Positions 16,896-26,130 are shown, counted from the stretch's first letter. The stretch is DNA of 64,000 bases from Singulisphaera acidiphila DSM 18658 (GCF_000242455.2 NC_019892.1:8566744-8630743), one strand, 5' to 3'. A program made the numbers and translations. The notes: generated by a model from the letters alone, not told the origin.

Positions 16896-18265
16896 ATGCC
16901 CCCCGCCTCCTCAAATCACGCAATCTGTCCGGGCGCACTGCCGCGTCGGTCGTTCCTGCGAGCATCGCTGACCGGGCTCTCGACGCTGGGGATGGCCGAC
17001 CTGCTTCGGCTGGAGGCTACAGCAGCAACCACGGGGCGAGCGCCCTCTCACGGCCCCTCGATCATTGTAGTCTGGCTCTGGGGCGGTCCGAGCCACATGG
17101 AGACGTTCGACCTCAAACCGGACGCGCCCGAGGAGTATCGCGGAACGTTTCGGCCGATCTCGACGAACGTGCCGGGGATTGCAATCAGCGAAAAGCTACC
17201 ACGCCTGGCTCGCATTGCCGACAAATACGCCTTGATCCGCTCAGTTCTCACGACAGCCCCGGGCACGTCAACAGCACCCACACCGTCCTGACCGGCTATA
17301 CGGGCGAGTTGGTAGAAACGCCGCCGTTTGCCCCCAAGTACCCGTTCATCTTCAACGCGGCCCAGAAGCTCCTACCCAGTCGACTCCCCGGCCTGCCGCA
17401 ATGGGTTGCGCTGCCGAACATGCGATATGAGGGGGGAGGGCATCTCGGACCGGCATCAGGACCGTTCCAGGTGACGGACGACCCCGGCGCGGCGAACTTC
17501 CACGTTCCGAGCCTCTCGCTCAACGCCACCCAGCGCACCCGGCTCGCGCGTCGGAGCCAACTGCTGACCTCACTCGGCCAGACACCGCCGGGGGCGGATG
17601 ACTCGGGGATCGTCGACGCGCTGGACACCTACCAACAGCAAGCACTGGACTTACTGGGGGGCTCGGCCGCCCGCGAAGCGTTTGACCTCAATCGCGAGGA
17701 CCCCAGGCTTCGTGATCGCTTCGGCCGCAACGTCGTCGGCCAGCGCTGCCTGCTGGCGCGCCGCCTTGTCGAGTCCGGGGTCCGGCTGGTCACGGTCGAC
17801 TTCCCAAACGTCCCCGGCCAAAAGGCCTTTTCCTGGGACGACCATGCCAGCGTCTGGAACATCTTCGAACAGATGGAGATCCGCCTGCCCGTCCTCGACC
17901 AGGCAATCTCGGCCTTGATCGAGGACCTTCACTGCCGAGGAATGAACCGCGACACGCTCGTGGTCGTCATGGGCGAGATGGGCCGCACGCCCAGGCTCTC
18001 CAACTTCAACGGCCAACCCGGCCGCGAGCACTGGGGGGCCGCCATGTCGGTCTTGATGGCCGGCGGGGGTATGCCGATGGGTCAGGTGATCGGTTCTACG
18101 ACCCACAAGGGGGAAGAGCCCAAGGATCGCCGCTTTCATCCCAGCGACCTCCTGGCCACCTGGTACCGCTTCCTCGGCATTGATCCGATGCAAACCTTGC
18201 CAGACTCCGCCGGCCGGCCCATCGCGCTTCTGCCGTACGGGACACCGATCCGGGAACTCGGCTGA
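16896..18265 (+). pseudogene. DUF1501 family protein, disrupted by a single-base frameshift
   Basis: ATG 16896 follows AAGGAG. The first 120 codons give a Tat-type start (LPRRSFLRASLTGLSTLGMA) and the DUF1501 motifs WLWGGPSHMETFDLKPDAP and ADKYALIRSV, then run out of frame and stop at 17289-17291. The neighbouring frame continues with HDSPGHVNSTHTVLTGY and keeps the rest of the family (VDFPNVPGQKAFSWDDHASV, VVVMGEMGRTPR, REHWGAAMSVLMAGGGM, LATWYRFLGIDP) to the stop at 18263-18265. One base is missing around 17244-17247. DUF1501 proteins are exported sulfatase-fold proteins, typically paired with DUF1549/1553 cytochrome proteins in planctomycetes; no such partner is present here. A sequencing error would also produce this pattern. 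Confidence 0.88.
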
Positions 18266-18393
18266 TCGCCAACGACGGATCGCAACACCTGAGACAAAGC
18301 GCATAAGATCCCCCTCTCGGTGAGACCCGAATCGTGTCCTCTTATGGTACGATGGCGAAGGTCGAACCGGTTGCATTGAAGAGGGATGTCTGC

Positions 18394-20085
18394 ATGGGTC
18401 TTCTCCGTCGGGCTGGGCGAGTCGCGGGCCTCGTGCTCTGGTTGATCCTTCTGATACCGGTCCTGGCGCTCGTGCCCGCGGCGTTCGTTGATCAGGGGCC
18501 GGGGAGCGCCGTTCGGCCAACGGTCTTCCCCTTCGCACTGGCGCTGCTCGATCCGTTCGTGCGACTCGCGTCGTTGAATAGCTTGGTGGGGGCGTTTATC
18601 GTCACGCTGGGGTCGCTGGTCCTGGGGGTTGGGCTGGCACGCGTGATGACCGGGTGGCGATTCTGGGGGAGAGGGCTGCTGGCTGCACTCACGCTGGCAC
18701 CTGCCGTCATCGCTCCTCTGTTCACGGCGCTCGGACTGCGAATGTTCTTCGGGGATCGCCTCGTGGTCGACGGACCAGCCGGCCCTGGGCTGGCCTGGAT
18801 CTGCTGGATCTGGGCCGAGATGACCAGCGGAGTGGGGCTCGTCGCCCTGGCGACGGCTTCGGCATTGGGTCGGGTGGAACCAAGCTGGATCGAGGCGGCC
18901 CGACAGACGGGAGCCAGCCGATTCCGGATCTGGTGGGAGCTGATCTGGCCGCCGGTCCGCCCCTACGCGCTGCGGGCTGCGGGGGTTGTTTTCACCCTCT
19001 CCTTGGTCGAGCCGGGCGCACCGCTCATGTTGGGACTGCGGCGGACCCTGGCCTTCCAGATCGTGGAGGCGGCTTTCGGACTCGACCCCATGCCTCGCGC
19101 GGCCGTGCTGGCCATGGAGGCGGTCGGAATTGCGATGGCGGGGCGCTGGCTCCTGAACTGGTGGGGCGGACGGCCGAGCGCACTGCCGCCAGGGCCGGCG
19201 GTCGCCCGCGCGGAGGACACGCGCTGGCCTCGCGCAGCAGCCTTTCTCGTGCTCCTCACCTCGGGTGTGGCCATGGCCTGGTTACCGGTCTGGACGTTGA
19301 TTGTCTCGGCATTCTCCCCCTCCTCCGGAACCGGGCACCTGTCCGTCTCGGCGTTTTTGCATCGGCTCAACCAGGCGGAGTCACGACAGTTGATCTTCAA
19401 CTCCATCGCGCTGGGCCTGGCGGTGGTGGCGATCGACCTGGTGGCTGCGCGATCGCTGAGCGTCTGGGCCGGGCGGAGGCGAAGCGTCGCTCGCCTGGCG
19501 GAATGGCCTGACGCATTCCCTCCGCTGACGATCGGTGTTGGGGCACTGGCATTCGGGTGGCTTCTCCACCTGGCGGTCGACGAGCTCCGAATCGGGGAGC
19601 GGCCGGAATTTCTGATTGCGGGTTTCACAACCCTCAGAGACAGCCTCGACCCTTATCAAACGCCCGGGCCTCTGCTCCTCCTGGCAGTGGCAGCCGCAAG
19701 CCAGTCGCCCCTGATGCTCATCGCGCAGCAGGTTGGGCGTTGGTCTCGAGGCCAACTGACTGACGTGGCGATCACCCTCGGGGCGACCGAACGGCAGGCC
19801 CACCGCGCAGGACTGGCCGGCTGGTTTGGCGTCCCCCCCGGTGTGTTCCTTTTGACGTTGGTCCTGGCGGCGACGAGCCTCTCACCCGCATTGATCCTGA
19901 CCCCGTCCCAGGAAAATCGGCCGGTCACACCGGGAATTCTGCTCCTGGCCGACCAGACTGGCGAAGCCCGGTCGTTGGCCGCCGCCCTGGCGACTTGCGT
20001 GATCGCCGTTAACCTCACCGCCTTCGGCTTGGCCGCGAAGGTCCGCTCCGAGCCGCTCGGCGACTGGTTCCACGGACGCCCTTGA
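18394..20085 (+). CDS. ABC transporter permease, two fused BPD domains (iron(III)-type)
   Basis: A 563-residue membrane protein from ATG 18394 with GAAGAGGGA 7 nt upstream; the frame is open from 18334 (GTG), but that start lacks a ribosome site. It has two tandem halves of about six membrane helices each, as in FbpB/ThiP-type permeases. The first half carries the EAA loop EAARQTGASRFRIWWELIWP that docks the ATPase. In the second half the loop is more divergent (AITLGATERQAHRAGLAG). It is the natural partner of the binding protein (12065) and ATPase (13387), but the locus has been split by an IS element and a DUF1501 gene; expression as a single operon is no longer possible. Confidence 0.85.
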   Translation: MGLLRRAGRVAGLVLWLILLIPVLALVPAAFVDQGPGSAVRPTVFPFALALLDPFVRLASLNSLVGAFIVTLGSLVLGVGLARVMTGWRFWGRGLLAALTLAPAVIAPLFTALGLRMFFGDRLVVDGPAGPGLAWICWIWAEMTSGVGLVALATASALGRVEPSWIEAARQTGASRFRIWWELIWPPVRPYALRAAGVVFTLSLVEPGAPLMLGLRRTLAFQIVEAAFGLDPMPRAAVLAMEAVGIAMAGRWLLNWWGGRPSALPPGPAVARAEDTRWPRAAAFLVLLTSGVAMAWLPVWTLIVSAFSPSSGTGHLSVSAFLHRLNQAESRQLIFNSIALGLAVVAIDLVAARSLSVWAGRRRSVARLAEWPDAFPPLTIGVGALAFGWLLHLAVDELRIGERPEFLIAGFTTLRDSLDPYQTPGPLLLLAVAAASQSPLMLIAQQVGRWSRGQLTDVAITLGATERQAHRAGLAGWFGVPPGVFLLTLVLAATSLSPALILTPSQENRPVTPGILLLADQTGEARSLAAALATCVIAVNLTAFGLAAKVRSEPLGDWFHGRP

Positions 20086-20247
20086 ACGCGTTTCCATGCG
20101 TCGTCTTCGAGCAAGACTGGTCTCCGCCCCCGCACGAGCGGTATACTGGACGTTGCCGCGCGCGGCGTCGCGGAAAGTTGGGTCCCGGCCGAACTTGACT
20201 AACGATCTCCTTGGCACCGAATTTTCGGGGAGCACCCAGCGAATCCC

Positions 20248-21405
20248 ATGGACATCGCGAAGCTTGCGTTGGAAGACGGCACGGTTTACACAGGTCGGGC
20301 CTTCGGAGCCCGCGGCGAGGTTGATGGCGAGGTCGTCTTCAACACGAGCATGACCGGCTACCAGGAGATCCTGACCGACCCGTCATATCACGGCCAGATC
20401 GTGACGATGACCTACCCGTTGATCGGCAACTACGGAATCAACGACCAGGACGCCGAGAGCGGCCGACCTTGGGTCCGTGGGTTCGTGATTCGCGAACTGA
20501 GCCGGGTGGTGAGCAACTACCGAGCCGGGGGATCACTCGACGCCTATCTCGCCGAGCATAACGTGATCGGCATCGAGGGGATCGACACCCGCGCTTTGGT
20601 CCGCCTGACCCGTGAGCAAGGGGCGATGAAGGGGATTCTCTCGACGACCGACCTCGACGACGCCAACCTCGTCGCCAAGGCCAAGGCCAGCCCCGGCCTG
20701 GTCGGACGCGACCTGGCCCGTGAGGTCATGCCCGCCAAGTCGAGCACCTGGGAACCAGGGCTGAACACGTCCTTTGAACTCCCGACGTCCGAAGGGCAAA
20801 CGGCGACAACGACTCGAGCCGGCTCCGATCGCAAACCGCACGTGGTCGCACTCGACTTCGGCATGAAGTGGAACATTCCCCGCCACCTGGTCGATACCGG
20901 CTGCCGGGTCACCGTCGTCCCCGGATCCGCCACCGCTCCCGAAATTTTGGAACACAAACCGGACGGAATCTTCCTCTCCAACGGCCCCGGCGACCCCGGC
21001 GCTCTGTCCGATGCGACCGCCACGCTCAAGACCCTGATCCGATCGGCGGCGGAGTCGCAAGGGATCCCCATTTTCGGAATCTGCCTGGGCCACCAGCTCC
21101 TCGGCCAGGCCTTCGGCGCATCGACTTTCAAGCTCAAGTTCGGCCATCGCGGGGCAAATCATCCGGTCCGCAACGAAGCCACCGGCAAGGTGGAAATCAC
21201 CACCCAGAACCATGGGTTTGCCGTCGACCCGAACACGCTACCGCCTGACGTGGAAGCCAGCCACGTCAACCTGAACGACCAGACGCTGGAAGGTCTTCGG
21301 CATAAGAAACTTCCCGTTTTCAGCGTGCAGTACCACCCCGAATCCTCGGCGGGCCCGCACGACAGCCAGTACCTGTTCGCCCAGTTCCGCAAAATGATGA
21401 GCTAA
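20248..21405 (+). CDS. carA: Carbamoyl-phosphate synthase small subunit
   Basis: A 385-residue glutaminase subunit that hydrolyses glutamine and passes ammonia to CarB to make carbamoyl phosphate for arginine and pyrimidine synthesis. The N-terminal CPSase domain (LEDGTVYTGRAFG, FNTSMTGYQEILTDPSY) is followed by a class I glutamine amidotransferase: the nucleophile is Cys279 in FGICLGHQLLG, and the His/Glu pair is His363/Glu365 in YHPES. NGPGDPGAL and NHGFAVD blocks are also present. Length is typical (about 380). carB is not in the window, so the two subunits are not co-transcribed here. Confidence 0.97.
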   Translation: MDIAKLALEDGTVYTGRAFGARGEVDGEVVFNTSMTGYQEILTDPSYHGQIVTMTYPLIGNYGINDQDAESGRPWVRGFVIRELSRVVSNYRAGGSLDAYLAEHNVIGIEGIDTRALVRLTREQGAMKGILSTTDLDDANLVAKAKASPGLVGRDLAREVMPAKSSTWEPGLNTSFELPTSEGQTATTTRAGSDRKPHVVALDFGMKWNIPRHLVDTGCRVTVVPGSATAPEILEHKPDGIFLSNGPGDPGALSDATATLKTLIRSAAESQGIPIFGICLGHQLLGQAFGASTFKLKFGHRGANHPVRNEATGKVEITTQNHGFAVDPNTLPPDVEASHVNLNDQTLEGLRHKKLPVFSVQYHPESSAGPHDSQYLFAQFRKMMS

Positions 21406-21580
21406 CCGAAAAAGCCTTCTTGACTCATTCGCCCAATTTACGACGTCCTCCCAGGCTTCCACTTCGTCACGCGGTTGACGGAGGCGGCCCGAGGGCGTTA
21501 CCTTGATTCTTTGCGTTCCAAAGCGACCCGACCCGCTCTGAGACGGGGCGCCCGTTCGCCGAGACCGGAGACGACGTGCC

Positions 21581-22888
21581 GTGGCTTCGACTTGCGTAGT
21601 AGGCCTTCAATGGGGAGACGAGGCCAAGGGGAAGATCGTCGACCTGCTCTGTGACCAGCACGATGCCGTCGTCCGCTACCAAGGTGGCGCGAACGCGGGG
21701 CACACGGTCGTCGCCGACGGGGTGACGTATAAGCTTTCGCTGATCCCGACGGGCATCCTCCGTCCGGGAACCGAAGGGGTGATCGGCAACGGCGTCGTGA
21801 TCCACCCCCCCGCCCTGCTCAAAGAGATCGAGACCCTGGCTGCCCAGGGAATCGATATGGGCCATCGCCTGCACGTCAGCGACCGGGCACACGTGATCCT
21901 GCCGTACCACATGGCCGAGGAACGGCTGACCGAAGAGTCGGCCTCTGCGGCCGACCACCTCGGCACGACCCGGCGCGGGATCGGCCCTTGCTATAAGGAC
22001 AAGGTCGGCCGAGTCCACGGGGTGCGCGTCGGCGACCTCTACCACCCCGAGCGGTTCCGCGAGCACATCCAGCGGATCGTGGCCTTCAAGAACCGGCTCC
22101 TCCTGGCGATGCTCCCCGACTACGAGCCGATCGAGGCGGAGGCCGTCACGGCAGAATATCTCGGCTACGCCGAGCGGCTGCGCCCCTACGTCAGAGACAC
22201 GACGACCTGGCTGCACAACGCAATCGGCCAAGGCAAGCGACTCTTGTTCGAGGGGGCTCAGGGATCTCTCCTGGACGTCGATCACGGTAGCTACCCCTAC
22301 GTGACCAGTTCCAACAGCAGCGCCGCGGGAATCGCGGCGGGTTCGGGGATGCCGACCCGGCACATCGACCGCTGGATCGGCGTGGTCAAGGCGTACACCA
22401 CTCGAGTCGGCGGCGGTCCGTTCCCGACCGAGCAAGACAACGCAGTGGGCGAGCGGATCCGCAAAGTGGGGCGAGAATACGGCACGGTGACCGGCCGGCC
22501 CCGACGCTGCGGCTGGTTCGACGCCGTGGCTGCGCGCTACTCGGCCCGAGTCAGCGGCTCGACCGAAATTTCGCTGATGCTCCTGGACGTGCTGAGCGGG
22601 ATTCCCGAGCTGCAAGTCGCCGTCGGTTACGAGGACGAGTCGGGCCGTAAAGTGACCGAGATGCCTGGCCACCTTTCCGACCTCGAACGGTGCCGCCCGG
22701 TCTATGAGACGCTCCCGGGGTGGGAGTCCGACCTGACCGGAGTCCGCGCCTGGGCCGATCTGCCCACCGAGGCACGGAACTACGTCGGCTACCTCGCGAA
22801 GCAGATCGGGGTTCCGGTTTCGATCGTCTCGGTCGGCCCCGAGCGCCGGCAGACGATCATCCTCGGCGACGATGCGCCTCGCGTTTGA
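21581..22888 (+). CDS. purA: Adenylosuccinate synthetase
   Basis: A 435-residue enzyme that joins IMP and aspartate, using GTP, in the first committed step to AMP. GTG start at 21581 with GGAG 10 nt upstream. Conserved blocks are GLQWGDEAKGKIVDLL (phosphate loop), GGANAGHTVV, NGVVIHPPALLKEI, TTRRGIGPCYKDK, EGAQGSLLDVDHG, YPYVTSSNSSAAG and the C-terminal SVGPERRQTI. The phosphate loop has Ala where most bacteria have Gly (GDEGKGK). All other catalytic residues, including the first Asp and the His of AGHT, are present. Confidence 0.97.
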   Translation: MASTCVVGLQWGDEAKGKIVDLLCDQHDAVVRYQGGANAGHTVVADGVTYKLSLIPTGILRPGTEGVIGNGVVIHPPALLKEIETLAAQGIDMGHRLHVSDRAHVILPYHMAEERLTEESASAADHLGTTRRGIGPCYKDKVGRVHGVRVGDLYHPERFREHIQRIVAFKNRLLLAMLPDYEPIEAEAVTAEYLGYAERLRPYVRDTTTWLHNAIGQGKRLLFEGAQGSLLDVDHGSYPYVTSSNSSAAGIAAGSGMPTRHIDRWIGVVKAYTTRVGGGPFPTEQDNAVGERIRKVGREYGTVTGRPRRCGWFDAVAARYSARVSGSTEISLMLLDVLSGIPELQVAVGYEDESGRKVTEMPGHLSDLERCRPVYETLPGWESDLTGVRAWADLPTEARNYVGYLAKQIGVPVSIVSVGPERRQTIILGDDAPRV

Positions 22889-22899
22889 TTCAAGAAGAT

Positions 22900-22946
22900 G
22901 GCCCCTGGGGAACGACCGTTCGTTCGCGGGGGCCGTCTCCTTTTTT
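22900..22946 (+). terminator. Terminator after purA
   Basis: GGCCCC (22900) and GGGGCC (22929) close a hairpin that also contains AACG/CGTT, and a run of six T follows after GTCTCC. It starts 12 nt after the purA stop codon. Confidence 0.6.
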
Positions 22947-23048
22947 CTCGAGTGAGCCGCTTTGACGTTTTCCCGGCGTTGGTCCGGATCGTGCTCTGTC
23001 AGCGCGTTGCGTCTCTTCCTTTGAAACGGCACCGGATCGTATTTCAAC

Positions 23049-23867
23049 ATGGCGAACGTCTCGATCTCGGAGGAAGGGCTGGCGCGGATCTCCGCACTCG
23101 GGTTAACGCCCGAGCAACTGCCCCGGCACGTCGCGATCATCATGGACGGGAACGGCCGCTGGGCTCAAAACCGGGGACGAGCCCGAATCGTCGGCCACCG
23201 CCGGGGAATTCAGAGCGTCCGCGCGGTGGTCGAGGAAGGATGCCGACTCGGCCTCGACCAGATCACGCTCTATTGCCTGTCGATTGAGAACTGGAAACGC
23301 CCACCGCGAGAACTCACCTTCCTGCTCCGTCTGCTCCGCCACTTCCTCAAGGTCGAGCGGGCCGAGCTCATGGAACAGAACGTCCGGCTCACGATGATCG
23401 GCCGGCGCGAGGGACTCCCCAGCGCCGTGCTCGACGAGTTCGACCGCACGGTGGAGGAAACGGCGGAGAACACGGGCATGACGCTCTGCCTGGCCGTCAA
23501 CTACGGCGGGCGCACCGAGATCGCCGACGCCGCGCGCCGCCTGGCCGAAGACGTCCGCTCCGGCACGCTCCAGCCCGACCAGGTCGACGAGTCACTCTTC
23601 GCCACCTACCTGACAACCCACGGAATGCCCGACCCGGACCTCCTGATCCGGACCGCCGGCGAGATGCGTCTGAGCAACTTCTTGCTCTGGCAGATCTCCT
23701 ACTCCGAGATCTGGGTCACCGACGTCCTCTGGCCTGAGTTCCGAGGCGATGACTTGCTCGCCGCCTGCCATGCGTTCGCCGCGCGCGAGCGAAAGTTCGG
23801 CGGCCTCCCGACGCCACCGGCGAACAGCCAAGCGCGGAGACCGTCTGCCCCCAAGGCCACACGATAG
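23049..23867 (+). CDS. uppS: Undecaprenyl diphosphate synthase (cis-isoprenyl transferase)
   Basis: A 272-residue cis-prenyltransferase that extends farnesyl diphosphate with isopentenyl units to the C55 lipid carrier used for cell envelope polymers. The signature HVAIIMDGNGRWAQNRG places the catalytic Asp at residue 33; GHRRG, LYCLSIENWKRP, LAVNYGGRTEI and the C-terminal DLLIRTAGEMRLSNFLLWQ (RxGExRxSNFLLWQ block) follow. A Lys/Arg-rich, Pro-containing tail of about 20 residues is lineage-specific. cdsA follows, the common bacterial uppS-cdsA pairing, here 153 nt away with a hairpin in between. Confidence 0.96.
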   Translation: MANVSISEEGLARISALGLTPEQLPRHVAIIMDGNGRWAQNRGRARIVGHRRGIQSVRAVVEEGCRLGLDQITLYCLSIENWKRPPRELTFLLRLLRHFLKVERAELMEQNVRLTMIGRREGLPSAVLDEFDRTVEETAENTGMTLCLAVNYGGRTEIADAARRLAEDVRSGTLQPDQVDESLFATYLTTHGMPDPDLLIRTAGEMRLSNFLLWQISYSEIWVTDVLWPEFRGDDLLAACHAFAARERKFGGLPTPPANSQARRPSAPKATR

Positions 23868-23890
23868 TTCAAAGCCGAACGGCAATGACG

Positions 23891-23919
23891 GGCCCTTCGT
23901 TCCCCGGGACCGAAGGGCC
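23891..23919 (+). terminator. Hairpin between uppS and cdsA
   Basis: GGCCCTTCG pairs with CGAAGGGCC around an 11-nt loop, 24 nt after the uppS stop. There is no U-tract. It may attenuate read-through from uppS into cdsA or protect the uppS transcript end. Confidence 0.5.
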
Positions 23920-24020
23920 GGAGAACGAACTCGTCTCTTGCTTCTCGTCCGGGATAGGCTATGAACTCTTAGGCACACGGCTCCTCACCCCCCCACACCC
24001 TCTTTTATTTAAAGCTCACC

Positions 24021-24938
24021 ATGCTCAGCACCCGACTCGTGTTCGGATTCTCGATGGTCGGGGCGCTCCTGCTGGTGCTCTGCCTGGACGAGTGGTTCGC
24101 CCCTTGGTTCCCCGTCTGGTTCGTCCTCGCCTTGATCGTCATGGGATCGGCAAGCCTGGAGTTGGTTGCACTCCTGGGCGAAACCACGATCAAGCCCTCG
24201 GGCAACACGGTGTTCGCAGGGGTCATCACCCTCGTGTTCGCGAACTGGGCCCCCCATGTCACGAGCCACTTCCTCAGCACCGCCGCCCATGGAGAGTTCT
24301 TAGGAGGCTACGACCCGTTGGGGCCGGTGAACGACCTCGGTTGGCCGCTCCTGGCATTCGTCGCGGTCGTCATGGGAGCGTTCGTCGTCCAGAGCCTTCA
24401 ACGCCAAAAACCGGGTGAGACGATCGCGAAAATCGCGGGGTCGATCTTTGCCGTGGCCTACCTGGGGTTACTCGGCAGCTTCATGATCCAGCTCCGCTGG
24501 TTCCACGGAGCCTATCACGGCATCCTCCCCCTGGCGTTCCTGGTCGCGACCTCCAAAGGGGCCGATACGGGTGCCTACACGGTGGGACGCATCGCCGGGC
24601 GACACAAACTTTGGCCTCGGATCAGCCCGAACAAAACGATCGAAGGAGCGTTCGGCGGCCTGCTCTTCGGAGTCGGAGCCGCCCTAATCACCGCCGTGGT
24701 GGCCCGCTACCTGCTTCATGCGCCGACGCTGGGATGGACCGCAGCGGCCGGCTTCGGAGTCATCGTCAGTTCCGCCGCGCAATTCGGCGACCTGATGGAG
24801 TCGATGATCAAACGCGAATGTGCTCGCAAGGACGCATCGGCCGCCGTCCCCGGCTTCGGTGGCGTTCTTGACGTCATCGATTCTCTCCTCTTCGCAGCTC
24901 CGGTGGCCTTCGCCTACTGGCTCGCGTTCGGGCCTTGA
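24021..24938 (+). CDS. cdsA: Phosphatidate cytidylyltransferase
   Basis: A 305-residue polytopic membrane enzyme that makes CDP-diacylglycerol from phosphatidate and CTP, the branch point for bacterial phospholipids. About seven to eight hydrophobic helices are visible. Family motifs are SKGADTGAYTVGRIAGRHKL and SPNKTIEGAFGG in the middle, and the C-terminal signature IKRECARKDASAAVPGFGGVLDVIDSLLF, where the family usually has H-G-G and this one has F-G-G. The start has no strong ribosome site but the preceding frame is closed. Confidence 0.93.
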   Translation: MLSTRLVFGFSMVGALLLVLCLDEWFAPWFPVWFVLALIVMGSASLELVALLGETTIKPSGNTVFAGVITLVFANWAPHVTSHFLSTAAHGEFLGGYDPLGPVNDLGWPLLAFVAVVMGAFVVQSLQRQKPGETIAKIAGSIFAVAYLGLLGSFMIQLRWFHGAYHGILPLAFLVATSKGADTGAYTVGRIAGRHKLWPRISPNKTIEGAFGGLLFGVGAALITAVVARYLLHAPTLGWTAAAGFGVIVSSAAQFGDLMESMIKRECARKDASAAVPGFGGVLDVIDSLLFAAPVAFAYWLAFGP

Positions 24939-24984
24939 AACCGTCTGGCCATCCCCGTGGCAAACCAACCACCATCTCGACTCT

Positions 24985-25092
24985 GAACAACCTGTTGTCG
25001 AACAGGGTGTAGATCGACAGGCTCACGCCGGTGGTGGCGACCAGGATCATGATATCCATGAGGGAGAGCCTGGGGCGGTTGGCCTGAGACAT
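24985..25092 (-). pseudogene. N-terminal fragment of a planctomycete membrane protein
   Basis: The minus strand from ATG 25092 reads MSQANRPRLSLMDIMILVAT, followed by TGVSLSIYTLFDNRLF, a start typical of small planctomycete membrane proteins (basic N-terminus, RLSLxDxMxLVA, one membrane helix). After about 36 codons the frame runs into the 3' end of cdsA on the opposite strand and loses resemblance. It looks like the first exon-length piece of a gene truncated by deletion. Confidence 0.45.
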
Positions 25093-25251
25093 CCTCTAGT
25101 CCCGGAAAAGGATGATCGGTAGGCTTACTCGTTATCCTAAACCGCCACGTACCACGCTTTGAGCAGGGCAAGTCGCCAGGCTGTTAGTGCGTGGGATCAC
25201 GTTCAGTCAAACCCGTTGCGAACAACGCGAGGGACGAGTGCCTTCTATAGA

Positions 25252-25296
25252 TTTCCGATATTCGGAAACGCAGTCTTGTTTTTCCGAATATCGGAA
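25252..25296 (+). promoter_or_regulatory. Two operator palindromes upstream of higBA
   Basis: Two inverted repeats with identical 6-bp arms TTCCGA/TCGGAA lie at 25253-25267 (centre TAT; extended arms to 25252-25268) and 25282-25296 (centre ATA), 29 nt apart centre to centre. A TATAAA at 25309-25314 is the likely -10 box. This arrangement fits autoregulation by the HigA antitoxin, whose dimers bind such palindromes; binding is inferred. Confidence 0.8.
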
Positions 25297-25344
25297 GCAT
25301 GATTAGGGTATAAAGCAAGCGTCATTGCGAGAAGGATCAGGGAG

Positions 25345-25665
25345 ATGGCCGACGAAACAAAGCCCAAGCGGAACCACCTGATCAGCCGCAAAAAGTTCCG
25401 CGAATTCGTCGCCGGCCACCCGGGTACTGATCGTGACCTTGAGACCTTCGTCGCTTGGTGCAAGATTGTCGAGAGGGCCGACTGGCGGAACTTCGCCGAT
25501 GTTCGGGAAACGTTTCCCCATGCCGACCTGATCGGCGATCAAGTTTGCTTTAACCTCGGAGGCAACAAGTACCGCGTTCTGGCTGGCATCGACTACCGGG
25601 CCGACAAGCCGGCTTGGGTCTACGTCGAGATGGTCCTGACCCACAAAGAGTACGACAATCTATAG
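25345..25665 (+). CDS. higB: Type II toxin HigB (HigB-family mRNA interferase)
   Basis: A 106-residue protein of the HigB toxin family, RelE-fold ribosome-dependent mRNA endonucleases. The family string is clear: HLISRKKFREFVAGHP, AWCKIVERADWRNFADVRET, FNLGGNKYRVLAGIDY and VYVEMVLTHKEYDNL. GGAG lies 8-9 nt before the ATG. An alternative inner start at the ISRKK Met is absent, so the N-terminus is about 10 residues longer than many homologues. The antitoxin gene follows after 54 nt; toxin-first order is normal for higBA. Two palindromes upstream probably mediate repression. Confidence 0.93.
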   Translation: MADETKPKRNHLISRKKFREFVAGHPGTDRDLETFVAWCKIVERADWRNFADVRETFPHADLIGDQVCFNLGGNKYRVLAGIDYRADKPAWVYVEMVLTHKEYDNL

Positions 25666-25719
25666 ACGGCCCGGGCCCTCCCTGAAAGGGGAGTACCTGC
25701 CCCTGGTGAGAGATGAACG

Positions 25720-26130
25720 ATGACCACCGCCACCCCCGTTGCACCAAGCAACAGCTACCTCTCGCTGATCCAGGAGTTCCCACTCCGCCCGCTCCGGAGT
25801 GAAGGAGAGCTCGAAGCTGCCATCGCGATGATCGACCGCATCCGCGCCCGGAAGGACCGGGACGAGCAAGAGAACGATTACCTTGAGGTCCTCGCCGGCC
25901 TGGTCGAGACCTACGAAGCTGAGGTTGACCCGCTCCCCGACCTGGATCCAGTCGCCGCTCTCCGCTTCCTGCTCGAGACGAACGGGATCACTCAGGCCCA
26001 GCTCGCTGAGCAAACCGGGCTATCCATGACGGCAATCAGCGAGATCCTCCACGGTAAGCGGGGAATCACCCCCAAGACCCGCGAGGCGCTGGCCAAGCGT
26101 TTCCGAGTTTGCCCGTCGCTTTTCGCCTGA
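25720..26130 (+). CDS. higA: Type II antitoxin HigA (XRE-type DNA-binding)
   Basis: A 136-residue antitoxin. Residues about 15-75 are acidic and helical (EGELEAAIAMIDRIRARKDR, DEQENDYLEVLAGLVETYE), the toxin-neutralising part in this family. The C-terminal helix-turn-helix is canonical: ITQAQLAEQTGLSMTAISEI followed by LHGKRGITPKTREALAKRF. The HigA dimer would bind the two TTCCGA palindromes at 25252-25296 to repress the operon. Intact frames in both genes suggest a functional module. Confidence 0.93.
   Translation: MTTATPVAPSNSYLSLIQEFPLRPLRSEGELEAAIAMIDRIRARKDRDEQENDYLEVLAGLVETYEAEVDPLPDLDPVAALRFLLETNGITQAQLAEQTGLSMTAISEILHGKRGITPKTREALAKRFRVCPSLFA

Noticed and set aside
23885..24418. Plus-strand frame overlapping the cdsA start
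   Set aside because: Shadow frame with no family resemblance; cdsA motifs are in the other frame.
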